Source: Heterobasidion occidentale (lineage: Eukaryota; Basidiomycota; Agaricomycetes; Russulales; Bondarzewiaceae). From it: a stretch of DNA of 64,000 bases. The notes beneath the pieces are model-generated. The model made no database searches, had not been told where the DNA came from, and saw only the letters and a program-made list of their open reading frames with translations. Positions 10,660 through 20,370 of this stretch are shown one piece after another. Numbering within the stretch: the first letter of the stretch is position 1; each line of letters starts with the position of its first letter. A program made the position numbers and the translations under genes. Location: NCBI GenBank assembly GCA_039111635.1, contig JBCAQO010000001.1, positions 992,001 through 1,056,000 of the forward strand, given 5' to 3'.

Positions 10660-13600
10660 ATGGCTTCCTTTGAGGATTACGACGAATTCGGAAACTACAT
10701 CGGGGCTGACCTCGACTCTGGAGAGGAAGATGAGGAGCCCCAGAACACCCTCCCACAGGCACCTGAAGCTCAGCCTTTGGAGGGCTACGATGAGCCCATG
10801 GACTCTGAGCAGGAAGGGGCGTTAATGCAGATTGACGGTGCGCCTCGCTTACTACTTGACGCGTCCTCGATTCTAACTAATACCTGCAATATTTGCAGAA
10901 CCCATTCACAACGCCATCGTCCTTCACGAGGACAAGCAGTATTATCCATCCGCATCAGATGTCTATGGGGCCGATGTGGAAACCCTGGTGCAAGAAGAAG
11001 ATGCTCAGCCACTCACTGAACCCGTCATTGCGCCCGTCAAACAGCGAAAATGGACAATAGAGGAGAAGGATATGCCAGGGACGCGTTTTGATAAAGGGTG
11101 TGTAGTGCTCATACTTTACCGAGTATACACACTGACAGCGTTCCAGATTCTTGGTAAATATGATGTCTTTCCCTGAAATGACGCGAAACGTCGCAGTTGT
11201 TGGCCATTTACATCACGGAAAAACGGCTCTCATGGACATGCTGGTATTCGAAACACACCAGCTGTTATGGGACGCCGACAAGCCGGTTTGTCCCAATATG
11301 CCTTTCGTGTCGTCTTCTACTAACTGTGATGAGTACCTAGACACGCTACACTGACACTCATGTTTTATCGCGGGATCGGGATATTTCCATCAAATCTTCT
11401 CTTATGTCTCTCATTCTTCAGACGACAGGTGGAAAGTCGCACTTGATCCATCTGATTGACACCCCTGGACATGTCAACTTCGTCGACGAGGTCGCATCCG
11501 CAATGCGTGTCGTAGATGGTATTGTTCTTGTAGTTGACGTGGTTGAAGGGGTTAGTTTTACGTATGATTCATCCACGTTATGTCCTAACCGCTACACTCA
11601 ATGCAGATGATGGTGAACACAGAAGCCATCATTCGACATGCACTACAAGAAAACATCAAAATCACTTTGGTTGTGAACAAAATCGACCGTCTGATCCTTG
11701 AACTGCGAATCAAGCCTGCAGATGCATACTACAAGATAAAGCACACCATTGAGGAAATCAACACCTTCATTAGGTTCGTTACTTTCTGAGTTTTTAGCAC
11801 GTTGCCTTACGTTGCTTTGCTTCAGTGGAATAGACCCCGATCCAGAGCTTCGTCTAAGCCCTGAAAATGGGAATGTAGCATTTGCTAGCACAGACATGGG
11901 CTGGTGCTTCACCCTTCGGTCATTTGCTAAAATGTATGCAGACACATACGGTACGTCTTTCAGAGCACTTTTGTGCTAATCTCCCACTTAGTCTCAAACA
12001 GGTTCCGTTGATATCAACTCGTTTGCCGATCGTCTCTGGGGTGACATCTACTTCAACTCTGAGACACGCAGGTTCACCCGAAAAGCTGCAGACCCCGAGT
12101 CAAATCGTTCATTCGTCGAGTTTATTCTTGAACCGCTTTACAAGCTCTACAGCCAAGTGCTGAGCGAAGAAACGGATTCACTGAAGGCAACACTAGCAGA
12201 CCTCAAGATCCACTTGAAGCCTATAATGTACAAGATGGACGTTAGACCGCTGCTGAAGGCCGTAATGGACCAATTCTTCGGCCCTGCGACGGGCTTGGTC
12301 GATATGATTGTGGAGTGTGTGCCCAACCCCATTGAAGGCTCTCCAAGCAAAGTGAATACCAGTCTTTTCAGTACTGTACTACTGCTCATTGACGCATATA
12401 AGGTTGAACGGACATATACTGGCCCACTTACCTCCAAGGTTGCGAACTCCATGAAGGCCTGCGACCCTGAAGGACCTGTCATGGTGCACGTTACAAAACT
12501 CTATCACACGACAGACGCCCAGTCTTTCAGAGCGCTCGGTCGTGTTTTTAGTGGCACTGTTAGAAAAGGAATGGATATCAAGGTTCTCGGCGAGGGCTAC
12601 TCACCAGAGGATGAGGAAGATATGATGAAGGTGACGGTGGATGATATTTGGCTAGGCGAGTCAAGGTAAGTTGCTAACAGTCAATAGAGCATTTTAGTAA
12701 CTGATTCTAGTACTCTGACAGATACTTCATCCCAGTAGAGGAAGCGCCAGCTGGAAACCTCATTCTTCTCGGTGGTGTTGACCCATCAATCATGAAGACC
12801 GCCACGCTTGCTTCTCCTAATATCGACGAGGATCTCTACATTTTCCGTCCTATCAAACACATGACGCAATCTGTGCTCAAAATTGCTATAGAGCCCATCG
12901 CACCATCAGAACTGCCCAAGATGTTGTCTGGCTTGCGGAGTATCAACAAGTCGTATCCGCTGGTGTCGACGAAAGTAGAGGAGAGCGGAGAGCACGTGCT
13001 CATTGGAACTGGGGAATTGTATCTTGACTGCGTGATGCACGATCTACGACGGCTCTTCTCCGAGATCGAGATCAAGGTTTCAGATCCGGTGACCAAATTC
13101 TGCGAGACGGTTTTAGAGACTAGCGCGCTGAAATGCTACGCTGATACACCAAACAAAAAGTAAGTCCAGTTCGTCCGTCGCCATTTATACCCGCTCACTT
13201 GGCGTCAGGAATCGTCTCACTATGATTGCGGAGCCACTCGAGCGAGGCATCGCAGAGGACATCGAAACTGGCCGCGTCAACATGCGGATGCCGGCGAAAG
13301 AGCGCGGCAAATTCTTCGAACAGAAGTATCAATGGGACTTGCTGGCTTCACGATCAATCTGGGCGTTCGGTCCCGAGGACAGTGGCCCGAATGCTTTACT
13401 TGACGACACGTTGCCTTCCCAGGTTCGAACTACGCGCGTCTCATAAATGAGACAACATTCATCGTACCCTTCTAGGTTGACAAGAAACTGCTCGGTTCCG
13501 TCAAGGAGCATATCAAGCAGGGTTTCCAGTGGGGCACTCGGGAGGGCCCTCTATGCGATGAGCGTAAGTGATCGATGTGTTCCTCCGAGCCATTGTAGAC

Positions 13601-14357
13601 TGATGACGCGCACCAGCAATGCGCAATGTAAAGTTCCGTATTCTCGACGCCAGTCTGGCTCAGGAGCCAATCTTCCGTGGAGGCGGACAAATAGTGCCCA
13701 CCGCACGACGCGTCTGCTATTCGTCTTTCCTCATGGTAATTGTCGAATTCATACTCGGCTTCTGGATAATGTCCATAACCTATACTTCGACTGATTGTAG
13801 GCCACACCAAGATTAATGGAACCCATATACTACGTCGAAGTTCAGGCGCCAGCAGATTGCATATCCGCCGTGTATACCGTTCTTGCGCGTAGGCGAGGCC
13901 ACGTCACCCAAGACATCCCGAAGGCTGGCTCACCGCTGTACACTGTCAAGGCCCTCATACCGGTCATCGACGCCAACGGGTTCGAGACGGACTTGCGGAC
14001 GGCGACGCAAGGGCAGGCATTCTGTGTGCAAGTCTTTGACCATTGGTCAATAGTGCCGGGTGAGTCCCACGCTACGACTTCGCGTTTCTCATGTTGATGT
14101 GCCGGCGAAGGTGACCCTACGGACACGAGTATCAAGCTTCGGCCATTGGAACCCGCATCCGGCCAGGCGTTGGCGCGAGACTTGGTGCTGAAAACCCGTC
14201 GGAGAAAGGGACTCGGCGACCAGATAGCGGTCTCAAAATATCTGGACGACGAGTTTGTGGTGAGTAACATGTATTCCGTGATCTTTGTAGCCTTGTGCTC
14301 ATTTGTGTCGCACAGCTTGCGTTGTCTGCGTCTGGGCATGCTGACCTACTAGGGTAG
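10660..14357 (+). CDS. SNU114: Snu114 / EFTUD2, U5 snRNP GTPase
   Basis: This is the elongation-factor-2-like GTPase of the U5 snRNP that controls Brr2 and spliceosome activation. The N-terminus [20 protein letters not shown] followed by an acidic tail is characteristic of Snu114 and absent from EF-2. GTPase motifs are intact: GHLHHGKT (P-loop), [13 protein letters not shown] (switch I), DTPGH (G3) and NKIDRL (G4). Domain II and the C-terminal EF-G-like domains are spread over many exons, for example [14 protein letters not shown] and [16 protein letters not shown]. The last exon starts at 14316 after a phase-0 intron and ends with TAG at 14355-14357. The start was chosen because DEFGNYIG lies eight residues after this ATG, as in the family. 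All domains expected for a full-length protein of roughly 1,000 residues appear present. Confidence 0.95.
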
Positions 14358-14501
14358 AGTGCTCTTTGGATCCTGTATTTATGTAGCGAATAATGATGAG
14401 CAGCACTGTGATATCGCGCGATAGTGAAACCTCAACGCATTGAAGGGACATGTCAGTGAAGGCTGCTGCATGGCCGAGCGTGGGGATCGGCGTGGGAACG
14501 G

Positions 14502-14510
14502 CTACGTGGC
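14502..14510 (+). promoter_or_regulatory. Possible unfolded-protein-response element upstream of calnexin
   Basis: The sequence ctacgtggc lies about 125 nt before the calnexin ATG. It matches the TACGTG core of UPRE-type sites bound by Hac1-like bZIP factors. Calnexin genes are classical targets of the unfolded protein response. The match is short and could be chance. Confidence 0.35.
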
Positions 14511-14631
14511 AGGGCGCTCTCCGAACGCATTTAGTTGCGCCTGTGACCTGAAGCCGGCCCCAAACCTCCCATCCTCTCTTTCTCATTATCCCTAATATCC
14601 CTACCTCTCCGTCTTGGCCCTTCGTATCACA

Positions 14632-16678
14632 ATGCGAAGTGTAGCGGTGCACGCCCTGCTTGCTGCTCTCGTTGCGACAAGCGCGTCGGCAGCTGACAAG
14701 CCTGTATTTAAGGTATGCCCGCCCGCTGCACGAAAGCACACGTACCATGTTCTGACGTGTCGTCTTTCATCGCTATGTAGCCTACAGATATCGAAGCTCC
14801 TTTCCTTGAACAGTTCACTGAGGGCTGGGAGGAGCGCTGGACACCGTCAGAGGCGACGAAGAAGACGCCTGTTGGGGGCGAGACTTTCAGCTACGTTGGC
14901 AAGTGGTCTGTAGAGGAGGCCTCGGCGCCTGTCATCGAGGGTGACTTCGGGTTGGTCGCAAAGTCCAAAGCCGCCCACCATGCCATCTCGGCCCCGTTCA
15001 CTGAATCCATCGACTTCTCGGAAAAACCTCTCGTTGTGCAGTACGAGGTCAAGTACCAGAAGGGCGGAAACTGCGGTGGTGGGTACCTTAAGCTCCTTGA
15101 AGACGGCTACCAGACCAGCGGCAAGGAGTTCTCCGACAAGACTCCATGGGTCGTCATGTTTGGTCCCGATCTTACCTGCCCTGGTACTAAGGTATGTCTA
15201 TCACGCTGCTCTATGCTGCCTTGCTGGAGTTCACTACTCATTTGTCACGTGATAGGTGCACTTCATCTTCCGTCACAAAAACCCAATCAATGGCGAATAC
15301 GAGGAGAAACACCTCACGCTCCCACCGAAGCCCTCTATCGAGAAGACAACTAACCTCTATACTCTCATTCTCCAGTATGTACATGCTGCTATCGAGGTAT
15401 CGCTTCGGTTCTTATGTGACCCGGACACAGCCCGAACAATACCTACGATGTTCTGTTCAACGGTGTCAGTCACAACCTCGGCAACGTCCTCGAGGACTTT
15501 ACCCCCGCTGTCAACCCTCCCAAGGAGATCGACGACCCAGAGGACAAAAAGCCCGAAGACTGGGTCGACATCAAGAGAATCGCCGACCCTGATGCTACCA
15601 AGGTCGGTAATTTGTCTCATTAAAACATGGCCTCGTGAATAATGTTCGTCGACTAGCCTGCTGACTGGGATGAGGACGCTCCCTATGAGGTCCCTGACGA
15701 GGATGCCGAGAAGCCGGAGGGCTGGTTGGATGACGAGCCATCTACGATCCCTGACCCTGGTTCGTATATATTACTCACGCCAACAAACACGCCTGACCAT
15801 TTTGCACAGATGCTGAGAAGCCTGAGGAGTGGGACGACGAGGAAGACGGTGACTGGATTGCGCCGACTGTCCGCAACCCCAAGTGTGACGAGGCGCCTGG
15901 CTGCGGTGAATGGAAGCGTCCCTTCAAGTCCAACCCACTCTACAAGGGCAAGTGGTACGCCCCCATGATCGACAACCCTGCCTACAAGGGCGAGTGGGCC
16001 CCGCGCAAGATCGCCAACCCTGACTACTTCGAGGACCTGACTCCCGTCAAGAGCCTGAACAAGATCGTCAGTCCTGTACGAGTTGTTCTCGTGTTCAAGT
16101 GACTGACGCTCTCCAATTGCAGGGCGGTGTTGGGATTGAGCTCTGGACTATGACCGAGGATATCCTCTTCGACAACCTTTACATCGGCCACTCCGTCGAG
16201 GACGCCAAGAAGCTGGCTGCGGAGACCTTTGAGGTCAAGAAGGAGCTAGAGAAGGCGGCTTCGGCCATCCCTGAGGACGAAGAAGAGGTCGTGGTCGGCT
16301 CCTTCACTGAGGACCCTGTTGCGTTCATCCGCCAGAAGGCGTTCACGTTCATCGACCTGGCCAAGGTTGACCCTGTCGGCGCGTTCAAGACGCACCCCGA
16401 GACCGGTGCCGCCCTTGTCGGCACTGTCGTCACGTTCTTCGCGATGCTCGGTGCTCTGTTTGGTCTCGTCGGCAGCCAGCAAAAGCCTGTCACCAAGGTG
16501 CGACCGCCTCCCTTCTTGCCATATCTCTCCCTCCGTGTGCTGACCGCGCCGTGACTTGCAGTCGTCGAAGAAGACTGACGCTGCTACTCCGGATGACAAG
16601 AAGGACGAGAAGGCGCCCGTCGCGGCTGCCGGTGGCGAGAAGAAGGGCGACGAGAGCTCGGTGAAGAAGCGGAAGTAA
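14632..16678 (+). CDS. CNE1: Calnexin, ER membrane lectin chaperone
   Basis: Calnexin binds monoglucosylated N-glycans on folding glycoproteins in the endoplasmic reticulum. The product begins with a signal peptide ([20 protein letters not shown]). The lectin domain shows [19 protein letters not shown] and [20 protein letters not shown]. The Pro-rich P-domain follows, with type 1 repeats ([21 protein letters not shown]) and type 2 repeats ([19 protein letters not shown]). A transmembrane helix ([20 protein letters not shown]) precedes a charged cytosolic tail ending SSVKKRK, which resembles an ER-retention di-lysine/arginine tail. At least seven short introns interrupt the gene; two lie inside the P-domain. 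The stop is TAA at 16676-16678. The gene is downstream of SNU114 on the same strand. Confidence 0.95.
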
Positions 16679-17177
16679 AAGACTGTTTGGGCTTTTTGGG
16701 TCGGGTCGGGTCGGGTCGAGGGGAATGCTCTTGGGTCGTTACCTACCATACATAGCACAGCCGTGTCCATGTCGTGCGCGCGAAGAAATTTGCTCTCTTA
16801 TATGATACCGTACACCGGGCAGGACGACATACTTATTGGCGTACGAGTACGTGGATGAATTTTGGTCTCTTTGTTTGCCTTATTGTTTTCCACTCGGATG
16901 AGCAAAACTAGTGCGCGGAGCGGTCGACATCCAAGGGGAACTCATCACCGCCGAACGCCGTAGCATCCAACATCAAATGTCCAACAGCATCTCTTTCAGC
17001 TGACGACTCCTCAAAAATTCTAAGCAGCAATTATATGCACTATATAAGGTGTGAACTGGGCAAGACGAGATCGTATGGTCCAACACGTCCAATATGTCCA
17101 GCGTTCCGGCACCAGTGCGGTGCCTGATACGATACGTAGAGCAGCGAGCACACACACGGAAGCCAGGTCGAATCGGA
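16679..17177. other. Convergent intergenic region, calnexin / COQ1
   Basis: This holds the 3' flanks of two convergent genes. Four tandem GGGTC units at about 16699-16718 lie in the calnexin 3' untranslated region. An AT-richer part near 17005-17050 probably holds the COQ1 polyadenylation site. No gene is seen. Confidence 0.4.
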
Positions 17178-18765
17178 TCACCACGTCCGCTTCACCACGT
17201 GCTCCGTCAGGACCTCCAGCGCGCTCCTCGCGTCGCTCTCTGGCAGGAGCTGCAGCGTCTCCCGCGCCTTGTCCGCATGCGCGCGCGCGAGGTCGCGCGT
17301 GCGCTCGACGCCGGAGGAGCGGCGCACGAGGTCGCGCGCCTGTGCATCCAAATCGCGTCAATGGAATGAAATGAAAAAAGTGCGCTCAAGGCGTGCGGTG
17401 AGAGGAAGAAAGACGCACGAGCTCGACGTCGCCCTGCTGCTCGAACTTGCGCGCGATGAGCGGGCCCATCTCGGGGTGCTCCTCCCAGGCGTAGAGCGCG
17501 GGCCCGGTCGCGAGCCCGAGGCGCAGGTCCGCGCCGCCGGGCTTGCCCATGGTCGCTTCGGCCGCGTCGTAGTCGAGCACGTCGTCCACGAGCTGTTCCG
17601 CACGTGAGCGCGCGCGAGACACGGGGCAGGCGGGCGCGGGGGGACGCACCTGGAACGCAATACCGAGGTTGCGGCCGTAGGCGTAGGCGACCTCCTTCCA
17701 TATCTCGCCCTCCTTGGACCCGCCGAGCACGACGGCGGCGCGCGCGCCCTTGGCCATGAGGCTCGCCGTTTTGAGGTACGTCTTCTTCAGGTAGACGTTC
17801 CAGCGCTCCTGGCCGACGCGTGCGGCGACGAGGGCCTCGCTCTCGCCCGTGCGGCCGGCGTCGGGGCCGGCCTTGCCGAGCTGGAGGATCTCGCCCTCGA
17901 CGAGGTTAGCGATGACGCTCGCGATGAGCTCGACGACCTCGTGGTCGCCGAGGCGCGAGAGCGCGGCGGACGCGCGGCCGAGGAGGAAGTCGCCGCCGAG
18001 GATGGCGAGCTTGTTGCCGAAGGCGGCGGGGGCGGAGGGGACGCCGCGGCGGAGGTCGGCGCTGTCGATGACGTCGTCGTGCAGGAGGGACGCGACGTGG
18101 ATCATCTCGACGATCTGGGCGAGGCGGAGCTGCGTGGGGAGCAGCCGGGCGGACGGCGCGAGGGCAGGGGTCAGTGGTGCAGACGTGGACGGGCGGGGCG
18201 GCAGTGGGAGGGGCGGGGGCGAGGGCGGAGAGGGCGGTACGAGGGAGAAGACGGAGGAGAAGGATGAGGTGTGGTCTGGCATGTTCGGGTTGTAGTCGTT
18301 GAGGACGTCGGCGCGGTTGAGCGGGTGGTCGAGCTCCTCGGTGCGGCCGCGCGCGCCCTCGCAGTCCGCGGCCCAGTCCATGAGTGGCCAGTCGCGACCG
18401 AGGCCGTTGGTCGCGCGCGCGAAGAGGAGGACGAGGAGCGGGCGCATCTGCTTGGACGGGTGCAAGAAGTAATAGCGGGCGATGTCGGACAGCGTGGGAT
18501 GGGCGGAGCCCAGGAGGGTGAGCAGACGCTCGCGCAGGAGGTCGAGCTCGGGCTTGACGAGGGCATGGGGGCTCGGGGGCGCCGACGCGAGGCGGGGCGG
18601 CGAGGGGTGCTGTGCGGACGCTGAGGTGGACGCGACGGGGGCAGCGCGGGCGCTGGCGAGCACGCTGTATTTTTTGCGGACGGGGCGCGTGACCGTCGCG
18701 GGTGGGATGGCATTCTTGCAGGGAACGCGCGTGCTAGCGGAGGCGTAGGAGGACCATCGTCGCAT
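17178..18765 (-). CDS. COQ1: Coq1, mitochondrial polyprenyl diphosphate synthase
   Basis: This trans-prenyltransferase makes the polyprenyl side chain of ubiquinone. Both aspartate-rich motifs are present: the first in LLHDDVIDSADLRRG and the second in LVDDVLDYDA; both bind Mg-diphosphate. HPSKQMRPLLVLLFARA and GGDFLLGRASAALSRL are further family landmarks. The N-terminus MRRWSSYASASTRVPCK is a likely mitochondrial presequence. Three exons (18765-17650, 17592-17419, 17339-17178) sum to 1,452 nt, giving 483 residues. About 40 Pro/Ser-rich residues are inserted before LPTQLRLAQIVEMIHVA. The small residues ahead of the first Asp motif suggest a long-chain product, but chain length cannot be fixed by eye. 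The neighbours LAMTOR2-like and RRM genes are on the same strand. Confidence 0.93.
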
Positions 18766-19186
18766 CGTCTATGAGAGCAGCGTGCCGCACAGAGGACCAG
18801 CTGCGTGCAAGCGAGGGTGCGGGTGGGAGCAGAGCAGAGCAGAACAGCCCGTGTGCTCGTCCCTTGCCCGGTCTCCCCGTCTTTATCCGGCCGTCTCACT
18901 CAGCTTCCCTTCGACGCCTTTTCAACTTCGCAATGGATCCCTCCGCTGAGACATGAGAGCAGGGTGCTGCACGCAGCCGATGGCGCAGTTTTGCATTACC
19001 GCAGGTGTGGCAACGTACACCAAAACTAAGTTAGCTATGACGACCTCGGCCAATGACGCGACGCCTCTCCCACTATGTGCATCCTCGATACAGTATTGTG
19101 ATACCGTGTAGTGCTCCGTCCAGAGACGGACGCAACAAGCGGCGGAACAGCCGCAAAAAAGTCCCCTCTCCTGCACAAGTAGGTGC
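18766..19186. promoter_or_regulatory. Promoter of COQ1 and 3' flank of the LAMTOR2-like gene
   Basis: Both flanking genes are on the minus strand, so this 421-nt stretch carries the COQ1 promoter and the end of the upstream gene. Nothing specific is recognised beyond tandem agagc/agagcagag units at about 18832-18844. Confidence 0.35.
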
Positions 19187-19805
19187 TCATCGAGGCAGCC
19201 GTGATGGCGTCGTCGCCGGCGCCGTCGGAACAGCCATTGCCGCAGCCAAGGGCGCGCGAATCTTCCCAATAGGCCGAGCCAGGTGGCCCGCCAGCTCTCG
19301 CCCCTGGGAGCGTCGAACGCGTCGCGTGAGTGTGAGATCAGACACGCAACACCGTGGAAGGGGATGGGAATCGGTGCGGGTCGGACGCAGGACTTGCCTT
19401 GGCCTCCAGGACGTCCCACTCGACTGCGCTCGTCGCGTTCAGCGCGACGAGCATCAACGGCTTCTTGCTTGCCAGCTCGCTCGCACCCTCGCCCTCACCC
19501 TCGCCCTCGCCCTCGCCCTGCCCGCCCCCAGCAGCGCTTCGCGGCTCGCCCGTCTCCCCAGGCGCCTCGACCGCCAGCACCATAATCCGCCCAAATGGCG
19601 ACTCCATCCCGACGCCCCGATCACCCGCCTCCTGCCACTTCTCCCCGCTCAGCCCGACGATTGCCCGCACGTCGTCCTTGCACCGCGCCGGGTCCGCCGC
19701 GCACGACACGAGCTGCCCCGCGGGCGTCAGCAGCACCGCCGTGTGCAGCTCCGGCGGCACGAGCGCGCGCGCGAGCAGCTTGTGCACGTTGGAGAGGACC
19801 AGCAT
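19187..19805 (-). CDS. Roadblock/LC7 protein resembling Ragulator subunit LAMTOR2
   Basis: The protein begins MLVLSNVHKLLARALVPPEL and then has the roadblock core LHTAVLLTPAGQLVSCAA, FGRIMVLAVE and KPLMLVALNATSAVEWDVLE. The order and spacing match LAMTOR2/p14, whose Ragulator complex anchors Rag GTPases on the lysosome or vacuole for TORC1 signalling. Two exons, 19805-19398 and 19303-19187, joined through a GC-AG intron (donor GCAAGT), give 525 nt and 174 residues, with the final helix AKGRELAGHLARPIGKI. LAMTOR2 is normally near 125 residues; the excess comes from a Gly-Glu repeat encoded by a hexanucleotide tandem at about 19485-19525 and from a loop before it. If the intron is retained, the frame would end at 19338 instead. 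The assignment is by pattern only. Confidence 0.62.
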
Positions 19806-20370
19806 GTGTCGTCGCTTCGATGGTTTATGGGGCGTGTGGCTAGCGTACTCGTACGGTAACGTTTGGCGAGGGTGGTGTACAGTATGTCGTAGATGGGCAG
19901 CCCGGCCGGAACGTGGGCGACGGTCGCGGCAAAGTCCGAAATGGGAGTCGCTCAACCCGCAGTACATATACGTGCGTCGCGCTTAAGTCGCAACCCAGTC
20001 AGTCTCTCTACAGTCCATCAAAAGAACAAGCAAAAGTAGGGTGCATACGAAGCAGTCACTGAACAATGAGATCACAACAAGAAGGTCGAAGTGGCGACCA
20101 ACGAGCACAAGTCGAGTCGAGCAGAAAAAAAGAAGAAAGAAAAAGACAGAGACACGTTCAAAACTCTTTCACCTTATCGACAATATGTGCATGTCATTGA
20201 CCATCCGAAATGTCCCGGGTCAACGCCAAGAGCAGCAGCGGAGAACTCAAAACTCGGAACAGAGCATAAGAGAGTGATAAATACCCATGAACTACGCATC
20301 GCGGTCTCGCCCGCGCACACATTCTCCGTTTTTCTTTGGTTCGAATGGCGAACGCGGGCCTTTCCGACGA
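19806..20370. promoter_or_regulatory. Intergenic region between RRM gene and LAMTOR2-like gene
   Basis: This 565-nt stretch contains the 3' flank of the RRM gene and the promoter of the LAMTOR2-like gene, both on the minus strand. It is A-rich on the plus strand near 20120-20150 (gcagaaaaaaagaagaaag), so the transcribed strand has a T-rich 3' end. No gene is supported. Confidence 0.35.

Noticed and set aside
10456..10660. Upstream extension of the SNU114 frame to 10456.
   Set aside because: The extension lies in the shared promoter, starts without a canonical ATG and lacks the Snu114 N-terminal pattern, which begins at 10660.
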